64,000 nt of DNA. Source: JADJPO01 sp963825645. GTDB taxonomy: Bacteria > Actinomycetota > Actinomycetes > Actinomycetales > Kineosporiaceae. Position numbers and translations under genes: made by a program. Positions 25,091 through 33,426 of this stretch are shown here, one piece after another. The notes beneath the pieces are model-generated. The model worked only from the letters and a program-made list of their open reading frames with translations, did no database searches and was not told the DNA's origin. The stretch covers positions 62,001 through 126,000 of the forward strand of contig CAWGTT010000002.1 of assembly GCA_963825645.1 (NCBI GenBank). The letters run 5' to 3'. Numbering within the stretch: the stretch's first letter is position 1; each line of letters starts with the position of its first letter.

Positions 25091-27493
25091 ATGCCGACGC
25101 GCCGCACAACCGCCACGCCCTCGGCCCCGCCGCGCAGCCTCGCCGACGCGCTGCGCGGCTGGGACGAGGACGCGTTGGCAACGCTGCTGCGCGATCGCAG
25201 CGACCTCGCCGTCCCGTTGCCGCACGACCTGACCGGCCTCGCCGTCCGCGCCGCCTCGCGGGCCAGCACCCAACGCGCCGTCGACGCCCTGGACACCCCG
25301 ACGCTGCAGATCCTGGAGATCCTGGCGGTACTCCCGGAACCGACCACCACCGCGGCGGTCTCGGGTCTGCACGGCACACCGGCGGACGCCGAGCTGGACC
25401 GGGTGCGCGCCCTGGCCCTGGTCTGGGGGGATGAGGACCAGCTACGTCTGGTCCGCGCCGTCCGGGACCTGCTCGGGCCGTACCCGGCCGGGTTGGGTCC
25501 CCCCCTCGCAGACTGCCTGGCCCGCCGCTCGCAGGACCATCTCGCCGAGCTGGCCGAGGCGCTCGCAGCGTCGGCCGGGTCGGCCGCCACCCCTGCACAG
25601 CGGATCGCCGACCACCTCTCGGACCCGACGGCTCTCGAGACCCTGCTGAACGACGCACCGGACGGCGCGCGCACCGTGCTCGACCGGCTCACCTGGGGCC
25701 CGCCGGTCGGCAGGCTGGACGACGCCGACCGCCCGGTCCGGCCCGCCGAGGCGAGGACGCCGGTGCGCTGGCTCCTCGCGCACGGCCTGCTCGCCGTCGC
25801 CGACCCGGGAACCGTCGTCCTGCCACGGGAGGTCGCCGTGGCGCTGCGCGGGGGTCGCGTCCACAGGCCGGGAACGAACCGGCCGCCCGAGCTGTCGACC
25901 CACACGGTCGTGCACGCCGACCAGAGTGCGGCCCTGGCGGCCGCCGATGCGGTGCGCCTGGTGGAGGCTCTGGGCGAGGCCTGGGGGACGAGCCCACCGG
26001 CGGTGCTGCGCAGCGGCGGGCTCGGGGTGCGCGATCTCAAGCGGCTGGCGACGCAGATCGACGTCGACACCGAGACTGCGGCCCGACTCGTCGAAACCGC
26101 TTATGTGGCAGGGCTGGTGGGCGCCGACGGCGAGCTGGACCCACGGTGGGCGCCCACCCCCTCGCTCGACGACTGGTGCTCGCTCGACCTGGCCCGCCGC
26201 TGGGCCTGTCTGGCCGGAGCGTGGCTGACGACCACACGATCCCCCGTCCTGGTCGGCACCCGCGACGCGAAGGACTCGCCCCGCAACGCCCTTGGCCCCG
26301 ACCTCGACCGGGCGATGGCTCCCCAGGTGCGCGGCTGGCTGTTGGCGGCACTGGCCGACCTGCGGCCGGACGTCGCCGCCGACCTGCCCTCACTCGCGGC
26401 CCGGCTGGACTGGTCGTCCCCACGCCGGGCGGGCACTGTGCGGTCCACACTGCTGAGGGCCGCTCACACCGAGGCGTCATGGCTCGGACTCCTCGGCGGC
26501 GGAGCCCTGGCCACCTTCGCCCGACCGCTGCTCGACCTCACCGACCACTCAGAACAGGCTGCGGCACAGGCACTCGACAAGGCGCTTCCGCCACCAGTCG
26601 ACCACCTGCTGCTGCAGGCCGACCTGACCGCCGTCGTCCCGGGCCGGCTCACCGACGAGCTGGCGCGCGAGCTGGACCTGGCCGCGGATGCCGAGAGCAG
26701 GGGCGGAGGGGCCGTCTACCGCTTCAGCGCGGCCTCGCTGCGCCGCGCGCTGGACGTCGGACGCACCGGCGACGATCTGCACGCCTGGCTGCGCTCGGTG
26801 TCGAAGACCGCTGTACCGCAACCGCTGGAGTACCTGATCGCCGACACCGCGCGGCGGCACGGCCGGGTCCGGGTCTCAGCGGCCCAGTCGTTCGTCCGCT
26901 CGGACGACGAGGCCGTGCTGACCGAGCTGCTCACCGACCGGCGGACCGCGTCGTTGCGCCTGCGCCGGCTGGCCCCGACGGTGCTCGCCGCGCAGGCACC
27001 CCCGGAGACGGTCCTGGGGGTGCTTCGAGCGGCCGGCCTGGCCCCGGCCGCGGAGACCGAGGACGGGACCGTGGTCCTGAGACGACCGAGCGGCTACCGC
27101 ACCGGGCCTCGGGTCCGTCCGCGCGGGGCGCTCTCCCGGATCACCCCGCCCGCGCCGTCCGAGGCCGTCCTGCGGTCAGCGGCTGCGGCGCTTCTGCTGA
27201 CCGAGGCCGCGACCCGGGCCGCCGGCAGCGAGGGGCCATCCGACGGGCCGGACCCGTCGTTGCCGGGGGCCGGTGCGGCCGACCCCGGCGCGATGCTGAC
27301 CCTCCTGCATCGCGCGGCGGCCGCACGCCGTCCGGTCTTGGTCGGCTACGTCGAGGCCGACGGCAGCCCGGCACAGCGGCTGGTCGAGCCGATCCAGGTC
27401 GGCGGGGGGCGGGTCAGCGCCTTCGACCGGGAAACGGCGCGGGTGCGCACGTTTCCGATCGCCCGGGTCACCTCGGTGACTCCCGCGACGTGA
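25091..27493 (+). CDS. XPB partner protein, helicase C-terminal-like/WYL-containing
   Basis: This 800-residue protein has an all-helical start (SLADALRGWDEDALATLLRD, DLTGLAVRAASRASTQRAVD) and several winged-helix-like stretches. It ends in a WYL-like domain (LLHRAAAARRPVLVGYVEAD, QRLVEPIQVGGGRVSAFDRE). No Walker motifs are present. It matches the 'helicase-associated' protein coded beside the XPB helicase in mycobacteria (Rv0862c-like), and an XPB homologue lies 2.6 kb downstream on the same strand. It is presumed to act with that helicase in DNA repair. The ATG at 25091 was chosen by homology of the opening. It is divergent from the luciferase-like gene. Confidence 0.8.
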   Translation: MPTRRTTATPSAPPRSLADALRGWDEDALATLLRDRSDLAVPLPHDLTGLAVRAASRASTQRAVDALDTPTLQILEILAVLPEPTTTAAVSGLHGTPADAELDRVRALALVWGDEDQLRLVRAVRDLLGPYPAGLGPPLADCLARRSQDHLAELAEALAASAGSAATPAQRIADHLSDPTALETLLNDAPDGARTVLDRLTWGPPVGRLDDADRPVRPAEARTPVRWLLAHGLLAVADPGTVVLPREVAVALRGGRVHRPGTNRPPELSTHTVVHADQSAALAAADAVRLVEALGEAWGTSPPAVLRSGGLGVRDLKRLATQIDVDTETAARLVETAYVAGLVGADGELDPRWAPTPSLDDWCSLDLARRWACLAGAWLTTTRSPVLVGTRDAKDSPRNALGPDLDRAMAPQVRGWLLAALADLRPDVAADLPSLAARLDWSSPRRAGTVRSTLLRAAHTEASWLGLLGGGALATFARPLLDLTDHSEQAAAQALDKALPPPVDHLLLQADLTAVVPGRLTDELARELDLAADAESRGGGAVYRFSAASLRRALDVGRTGDDLHAWLRSVSKTAVPQPLEYLIADTARRHGRVRVSAAQSFVRSDDEAVLTELLTDRRTASLRLRRLAPTVLAAQAPPETVLGVLRAAGLAPAAETEDGTVVLRRPSGYRTGPRVRPRGALSRITPPAPSEAVLRSAAAALLLTEAATRAAGSEGPSDGPDPSLPGAGAADPGAMLTLLHRAAAARRPVLVGYVEADGSPAQRLVEPIQVGGGRVSAFDRETARVRTFPIARVTSVTPAT

Positions 27494-27514
27494 TGACCGG
27501 GGACTGCCGTGGGG

Positions 27515-28258
27515 TCAGACCGGCAGAGCCCGTGCCAGCAGGGCCTTCAGCTCGCTGAAATGCCGCTCGGCGGCGCCGGCGTCGTAGACCGCGGTGTCGG
27601 ACATCGTGTACCCGTGCGCGGCACCGGTGTAGACCTGGTTGCTCGCGGTCAGGCCGGCCGCGTCCAGCGCCTCACCCAGCGCGACGATCGCCTCGGACGG
27701 CATCGACGGGTCCCGATCGGCATGGCGGAACAGGAACTCCGCCCGAGCCGTCGCGAGCGCGCGGTGCGGACTGTCGATCTCCCCGGTGACCAGTCCGCCG
27801 CCGTGGAAGCCGGCGCCGGCCACGACATCGGGGTCGGCTCCGGTCGCCCGGACGGCGAGGCGTGCCCCCATGCAGTATCCCGTCACCGCCACCTGGGACC
27901 CGGTGACGCCCGGCAGGGACCGCAGGTGGCGCAGAAACGCCACGGTGTCCGGGCCACTGAGGTCGGGGGTCAGCTGGTGTACCCAGCGCATCGCCTCGGC
28001 GAAGAACGCTTCGCGGGCACCGGGTTCGCGCAGGTCTCCGGTCGGTTCCAGCTCCGCGACGCGACCGTTGCGGTAGAACACGTTGGGCACCAGAACGACA
28101 TAGCCCCAGCCGGCGATCCGGTCGGCGATCGCGGTGAGCGCCGGACGCAGACCGATGGCGTCCATGAACATCAGCACGCCGGGTCCACGCCCCGCCGGTG
28201 GAACGGCGAGGTGGGCCTCGACGTCCCGGCCGTCGACCATGAGGCAGGTATAGGTCAT
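27515..28258 (-). CDS. dienelactone hydrolase family protein
   Basis: This 247-residue alpha/beta hydrolase has the dienelactone-hydrolase nucleophile elbow GYCMGAR with cysteine as nucleophile, an acid in FRHADRDPSMP and a histidine in GAAHGYTMSD. The opening VEAHLAVPPAGRGPGVLMFM is typical. The substrate is likely a lactone or ester; clustering gives no pathway clue. The ATG at 28258 overlaps the stop of the upstream phosphotransferase gene (ATGA), so the two are coupled. It is convergent with the XPB partner gene, with 21 bp between stops. Confidence 0.88.
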   Translation of the reverse strand: MTYTCLMVDGRDVEAHLAVPPAGRGPGVLMFMDAIGLRPALTAIADRIAGWGYVVLVPNVFYRNGRVAELEPTGDLREPGAREAFFAEAMRWVHQLTPDLSGPDTVAFLRHLRSLPGVTGSQVAVTGYCMGARLAVRATGADPDVVAGAGFHGGGLVTGEIDSPHRALATARAEFLFRHADRDPSMPSEAIVALGEALDAAGLTASNQVYTGAAHGYTMSDTAVYDAGAAERHFSELKALLARALPV

Positions 28259-29232
28259 CGGTCGGCCTCCAGTACCGCCAGGAGGGAACGTCGCGGCCCC
28301 TCCCCCCACTCGGCCAGCTCGTCCGGCGTGGCCTCGGTCAGTGCGTCCAGCCATGTGCCGCAACGGTTCACGGCGGCGCTCAGAGCCACCTGCGGCATCA
28401 GGTCGTCGAGGCCGGCGGTGGTCAACGTCTCCTCGGCGGCCGCCCATGCGGACCGGTAGCCCTCCAGGGCCTGCGGCCAGATCCCGCCGCCGGGGTCCGT
28501 CGAGCCGATCACCTCATGCGGGATGAACAGCACTTCCGGCGCCACCGCCCACTGCGCATCGCCGAAGTCGAACAACCGCAACCCGTCTGCGGTCGCAAAG
28601 ACGTTGTACGGATGCAGGTCTGCGTGCTGGAGAGTGACCGGAAGGGCGCACGCCGACAGCCAGCCGGCCGCTTGCGCCACCCGCGGGCGGGCCCTGAGCA
28701 GCGCGGCCGTCTCGTCGGCGGCGAGCTGCGCCGGGTGGCCGCCCGGGAGCGCCGCGACCGCCTCGACCGTCGCGTCGAACCGGGCCAGCAGGTGCTCCGG
28801 ACGCCGGTCGGGCAGGCCCGTGGCGAGCACCTGGGACTCCAGACTGGTCAAGGCCATCTGCATTCGGGCCATGAGGGCCAGGATCTGCTGCCAGTCGGTC
28901 GCGGACGCCTCCCGGACGGCACCGAGCGTGGGCCCGCGATCACGGGTGAGCAGCCAGCCACGATCGGCGTCCACGCCCAAGGGGGTGTCGACGTCGTCCG
29001 GCAGAAGGTCGGCGAGCAGCCCGTGCAGGGGGGGCTCGAAGGCGAACGCCGGGGCGTTGGCCTTGAACCAGGCCGGACCCGACGGCGTCGGCACCCGCAG
29101 CTGGGTGGACCAGGGGCGGTCCCTGACCAGCCCCGGCTCGCCGAGGGAGCGCGTGCCGGCTTCCTGCAAGCGCGACTCGATCCACTCGCCGGCCCCGGAC
29201 AGGCGCTCCGCGCGGTCTCTCACGTCGCTCAC
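28255..29232 (-). CDS. aminoglycoside phosphotransferase-like kinase
   Basis: This 325-residue APH/choline-kinase-fold protein has the catalytic loop LQHADLHPYNVFA and the metal motif LFDFGDAQW. The N-lobe is shortened, with WFKANAPAFAFEPPLH carrying the likely ATP lysine and glutamate. Such proteins phosphorylate small molecules; many actinobacterial members are not resistance enzymes. The GTG at 29232 has AAAGGG upstream. Its stop overlaps the hydrolase start. It lies 83 bp downstream of the padR gene on the same strand, so co-transcription is possible. Confidence 0.82.
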   Translation of the reverse strand: MSDVRDRAERLSGAGEWIESRLQEAGTRSLGEPGLVRDRPWSTQLRVPTPSGPAWFKANAPAFAFEPPLHGLLADLLPDDVDTPLGVDADRGWLLTRDRGPTLGAVREASATDWQQILALMARMQMALTSLESQVLATGLPDRRPEHLLARFDATVEAVAALPGGHPAQLAADETAALLRARPRVAQAAGWLSACALPVTLQHADLHPYNVFATADGLRLFDFGDAQWAVAPEVLFIPHEVIGSTDPGGGIWPQALEGYRSAWAAAEETLTTAGLDDLMPQVALSAAVNRCGTWLDALTEATPDELAEWGEGPRRSLLAVLEADR

Positions 29233-29315
29233 GCCTGCCCTTTCGGCCGATGGGTGGCCTGCCCGGCGGACCGGCGACTCACCGCGTGCCGGCGCCGCCG
29301 CACGCCACGATCATG

Positions 29316-29993
29316 TCACTCGTCGTCCTCGGCCAGAATCCGGTACATCCGCTTGCGGGCGTCGTCGAGCACCGCGACAGCCTGCTCGGCCTGCGCCTCG
29401 TCACCGAGCCGCGTGACCTGCTCGACCGCAGCACCGAGCGCCGCCATCGCCGCCATGATCGACTGGATCCGCTTCATCGGTCCCGCCTCGGCGACCCGCC
29501 AGGGTTCGGTCATCTCCTCGGGGTGCTCGGCCACGTAGGTGCGGCCGGCCTCCGTCAACGAGAAGTTGCGTCGCCCCTCGGACTCCTCGACCACGACGAG
29601 CCCCTCGTCCTGCAGCTGCGACAGCACCGGGTAGACCGAGCCGGGGCTCGGCCGCCACAGTCCGCCGCTGCGCTCGGCCAGCTCATTCATGATCGCGTAT
29701 CCGTGCTGCGCCCCCTTCTCGGAGAGCAGGGCGAGGACGGCGGCGCGCACGTTACCGCGTCGCCCTCGCCGTCCGCCCGGACCATGTCGGCCGCCCCAGG
29801 GGCCGTGCCCGTGCCGGGCGAACGGTGGTGCGAACGGCGGTCCGAAGGCATGCGGGCCGCGCCCGAAGCCTGGCCCCGGGGTCGGCCCGTCGTTCGGGTC
29901 GCGGTCATCCGTCATGGTCATGTGCATACCAGGGCCCAGACGACCGGGCCCCGCGAAGTGCCGCCACGGTGGCGACATCCCATGTTTCTTCAC
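29316..29993 (-). CDS. PadR family regulator with Gly/His/Pro-rich N-terminus
   Basis: This 225-residue regulator has a winged-helix domain from about 80 to 150 (NVRAAVLALLSEKGAQHGYA, SPGSVYPVLSQLQDEGLV, RRNFSLTEAGRTYV) and a long helical C-terminus of the l-PadR (Vir-type) kind. The first 80 residues are unusual: rich in Gly, Pro, His and Arg (FGPPFAPPFARHGHGPWGG), which could bind metal. The GTG at 29993 has AAGGAG seven bases upstream. A promoter and palindromic site directly upstream suggest autoregulation. The kinase and hydrolase genes follow on the same strand. Confidence 0.85.
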   Translation of the reverse strand: MKKHGMSPPWRHFAGPGRLGPGMHMTMTDDRDPNDGPTPGPGFGRGPHAFGPPFAPPFARHGHGPWGGRHGPGGRRGRRGNVRAAVLALLSEKGAQHGYAIMNELAERSGGLWRPSPGSVYPVLSQLQDEGLVVVEESEGRRNFSLTEAGRTYVAEHPEEMTEPWRVAEAGPMKRIQSIMAAMAALGAAVEQVTRLGDEAQAEQAVAVLDDARKRMYRILAEDDE

Positions 29994-30007
29994 GACAGTC
30001 TCCTTTC

Positions 30008-30059
30008 AACGATGTTCTGTCGATGGGTTTACGATATATCGCTAACGCATCGTTGACAA
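30008..30059 (-). promoter_or_regulatory. padR promoter with palindromic operator
   Basis: On the minus strand a -35 box TTGTCA (30059-30054), a 17-bp spacer and a -10 box TATCGT (30036-30031) precede the padR start. The perfect palindrome CGATATATCG (30032-30041) covers the -10 box, and an outer inverted repeat CAACGATG/CATCGTTG (30008-30015, 30048-30055) encloses it. A/T content is much higher than in the surroundings. It fits an autorepressed PadR promoter and could also affect the divergent helicase gene. Confidence 0.65.
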
Positions 30060-30097
30060 GGTGCCAGATGTCGGTCGCCTCGCCTACAGTCGAGCCC

Positions 30098-31744
30098 GTG
30101 ACCGACGGCCCCCTGATCGTCCAAAGCGACAAGACCCTGCTCCTGGAGGTCGACCACGACCTGGCCACCGCCTGCCGCCAGGCCATCGCCCCGTTCGCAG
30201 AGCTGGAACGTGCCCCCGAGCATGTGCACACGTATCGGCTCACCCCGCTCGGGTTGTGGAACGCCCGGGCCGCCGGCCACGACGCCGAGCAGGTCGTCGA
30301 CGTCCTGCTGCGCTACTCCCGCTACCCCGTGCCGCACGCACTGCTGGTCGACGTCGCCGACACCATGGACCGGTTCGGCCGGCTCCAGATCATGACTCAC
30401 CCCACCCACGGGCTGGTCCTGCACGCCGTCGACGTGCCTGTGCTGGAAGAGGTGCTACGCAGCGCGAAGGTGAGTCCGCTGGTCGGAGCACGGATCGACA
30501 CCGAGACGGTCCTCGTCCACCCCAGTGAGCGCGGCAACCTCAAACAGGTGCTGCTCAAGCTCGGCTGGCCCGCCGAAGACCTGGCCGGCTACGTGGACGG
30601 CGAGGCGCACCCGATCGACCTGCGCCAGGAGGGCTGGTCGATGCGCCCGTACCAGAGCGAGGCACTCGAGGGGTTCTGGCACGGCGGCTCCGGCGTCGTC
30701 GTGCTGCCCTGCGGCGCCGGCAAGACCATCGTCGGGACCGCAGCGATGGCCCGGGCGGGCGCGACCACGCTGATCCTGGTCACCAACACCGTCGCCGCCC
30801 GGCAGTGGCGCGACGAGCTGGTCAAGCGCACCTCGCTGACGCCCGAGGAGATCGGCGAGTACTCCGGTACCCGCAAGGAGATCCGCCCGGTCACCATCGC
30901 CACCTACCAGGTGATGACCACCCGCCGGAAGGGTTCCTACACCCACCTCGAACTGTTCGACGCCCGCGACTGGGGCCTGATCATCTACGACGAGGTGCAC
31001 CTCCTGCCGGCGCCGATCTTTCGAATGACCGCCGACCTACAGGCCCGCCGCCGGCTCGGCCTCACCGCGACACTGGTCCGCGAGGACGGCCGCGAGGGCG
31101 ACGTGTTCTCCCTGATCGGCCCGAAGCGCTACGACGCCCCGTGGAAGGACATCGAGACCCAGGGCTACATCGCCCCCGCCGACTGCGTCGAGGTGCGGGT
31201 CACGCTGCCCGAGAGGGACAGGCTGGCCTACGCCACCGCCGAGCCCGAGGACCGATACCGGCTCTGCTCGACGGCGCAGGAGAAGGCGAAGGTGGTCGAG
31301 GCGCTGATCGCCCGGCACACCGGCGAACAGATCTTGGTGATCGGGCAGTACCTCGACCAGCTCGACGAGCTGGCCGCCCGGCTCGACGTTCCGACGATCA
31401 CCGGTGAGACCACGGTGCCAGCGCGGCAGAAGCTGTTCGCCGCGTTCCGGGCCGGCGAGATCCCCACCCTGGTCGTGAGCAAGGTCGCCAACTTCTCGGT
31501 CGACCTGCCGGAGGCGAGCGTGGCCATCCAGGTCTCCGGCGCGTTCGGGTCGCGGCAGGAGGAGGCCCAGCGGCTCGGCCGGGTGCTGCGGCCGAAGGCG
31601 GACGGGCGGGGCGCCCGGTTCTACGCCATCGTCGCCCGGGACACCCTCGACCAGGACTACGCCGCCCACCGGCAGCGCTTCCTCGCCGAACAGGGGTATG
31701 CCTACAGGATCGTCGACGCCGACGAGGTGGCGGACCTGACCTGA
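30098..31744 (+). CDS. XPB/ERCC3-type DNA helicase
   Basis: This 548-residue superfamily 2 helicase has an N-terminal damage-recognition-like domain (to about 175, opening TDGPLIVQSDKTLLLEVDHD). Walker A follows in VLPCGAGKT, then motif Ia TLILVTNTVAARQWRDE, the DEVH box in IIYDEVHLLPA, motif III LGLTATLVRED and motif VI QRLGRVLRPK. It closely matches mycobacterial XPB (Rv0861c-type, about 540 residues). The GTG at 30098 is chosen because the known proteins begin at this point; an ATG at 30068 would add ten residues. It presumably works with the WYL-containing partner coded upstream. Confidence 0.93.
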   Translation: MTDGPLIVQSDKTLLLEVDHDLATACRQAIAPFAELERAPEHVHTYRLTPLGLWNARAAGHDAEQVVDVLLRYSRYPVPHALLVDVADTMDRFGRLQIMTHPTHGLVLHAVDVPVLEEVLRSAKVSPLVGARIDTETVLVHPSERGNLKQVLLKLGWPAEDLAGYVDGEAHPIDLRQEGWSMRPYQSEALEGFWHGGSGVVVLPCGAGKTIVGTAAMARAGATTLILVTNTVAARQWRDELVKRTSLTPEEIGEYSGTRKEIRPVTIATYQVMTTRRKGSYTHLELFDARDWGLIIYDEVHLLPAPIFRMTADLQARRRLGLTATLVREDGREGDVFSLIGPKRYDAPWKDIETQGYIAPADCVEVRVTLPERDRLAYATAEPEDRYRLCSTAQEKAKVVEALIARHTGEQILVIGQYLDQLDELAARLDVPTITGETTVPARQKLFAAFRAGEIPTLVVSKVANFSVDLPEASVAIQVSGAFGSRQEEAQRLGRVLRPKADGRGARFYAIVARDTLDQDYAAHRQRFLAEQGYAYRIVDADEVADLT

Positions 31745-31834
31745 GCCCCGGGCCAGGTCGCATCCCGGGCGGTTGGTACGGGACCAGCACGGTCACGGCT
31801 ACGCCGACCCAGCGGTTCGAGTACGGTCCGCACC

Positions 31835-33332
31835 GTGGCGGCTCCTGAAGCACGGGTCGACGGCGTGTGGCGCCCGCTCGTTCCGATCGCGATGGTGATG
31901 TTCATCATCGCGCTCGACACGACGATGCTCAACGTGGCGATTCCGAACATCGTCGAGGGCCTGGGAAGGGCCTGGGCACCACGACGTCGGCTGTGCAGTC
32001 AGCTGGTGCGCTGTATTCACTGGTGATGGCGGCGCTGATGGTCGGCGCCGGCCGGCTTGGCGACATCATCGGTTCCAAGAAGCTGTACGCCGTCGCGCTG
32101 GTCGTGTTCGGCGCCGGGACGCTCACCGCAACATTGGCCCCGAACGTGACCGTGCTCATTCCCGGGTCCGCGACCGGGCCGATCCTCGGTGGGTTCCTGG
32201 CCACCAACCTGTCCTGGCGGGTGGCGTTCGGGTTCGAGGCGGTGGTCGTGGCCCTGGTGCTCGTGCTCATGACGAACGTCATCGGCGCGCCGGCCCGTCG
32301 CGACCAGCGATTGGACGTGGCCGGCATGGTGCTGTGGGCGTGCGGTCTGACAGCGATCGTGCTGAGCGTGCTGCTGGCCGGCTACTACGGGTGGTGGGAC
32401 GCTCGTCGGCCCTTGACGATCTCCGGCCGCGACGTCACCCCGTGGGGCTTCTCGCCGACTCCCCTGCTGGCACTTCTCGGGCTGGGTATTTTCGTCGGTT
32501 TCGTGCATTGGACCCGGCGCCGCGTCGCTCGAGGTGAAGCCCCGCTCTTCTCGTTCGGGACATTCGCCGATGCCAACTACCGGGCAGGGATCGCCACTGA
32601 CGCTCTCGAGTCGCTGCTGATCGCCGGCTTCCTGTTCATCGTCCCGGTCTTCCTGCAGTCGGGACGCGGGTACACCGCTCTTGAAGCCGGCGTCGCTCTG
32701 CTTCCGTCTCGCTCGCCATCTTGCTGGCTGCTCTCGGCCTTCCGAGGTTGGGTGACACCGTCCCCCCGAAGTACCTCATCCAGGTCGGCACCGTGCTGAT
32801 CGGCGTCGGGCTGATCTGGTACCGCTCCGTCTCGGGTGGCGCCTTCACGCGCGTCGACGTGATCGGCCCGTTCCTCGTGATCGGCCTGGGTATCGGTGCG
32901 CTCCTGTCGCAGGTGGCCAACGTGACTCTGTCCGGCGTGACCGACGAGGAGCGGGGCAGCGCAACAGGCGTTTACAACACCGGGAAGGAACTCGGTACGT
33001 CGCTCGGCACCGCCATCATCGGCACGGCAATGCTCGCCTCGTTCTTCCAGTTCTATGTCACCACATCCGCCGCAGAGATCAGCCAAGAACTCAACCCCCG
33101 CCAGGCACAAGTCCTGGCGATCCAGCTCGAGGATGCCGAGCAACGTCTCGACGACGACCAGCTGATCGCGCTGGTCCAGACAGAGATCCCCGCGTTCACC
33201 ATGGAGGACATCACCCGCATCGCCGACGACTCATGGACCCGCGCCAACCGACGCGCACTCGAGTCAGCCTTCGCCGTGACCGCATTCACCTTCGTCGCGT
33301 CGACGTTCATCCGACGTCGCCGCGGTTCCTGA
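31835..33332 (+). pseudogene. frameshifted DHA2-type MFS drug transporter
   Basis: Three frames carry consecutive pieces of one multidrug MFS protein. The N-terminus has helix 1 (MVMFIIALDTTMLNVAIPN). An 11-bp tandem duplication (31956-31966 and 31967-31977) shifts the frame. The middle piece runs from SALYSLVMAA-like helix 2 to a second break near 32700. The last piece ends at 33332 (LSGVTDEERGSATGVYNTGK and two helices). In the middle, the text jumps from LAPNVTVLI to GSATGPILGGF, missing about two helices, so an internal deletion is also likely. The gene lies downstream of the XPB helicase and beside another broken gene. Confidence 0.8.
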
Positions 33333-33426
33333 AACCATCAGCCACCGGTCGACGGCCAGCGCAGCACGTAGGTGTCGCACGCCACGTCGAGACACATCAC
33401 ACCGCCTGACAAGAAGGGAGGCGACG

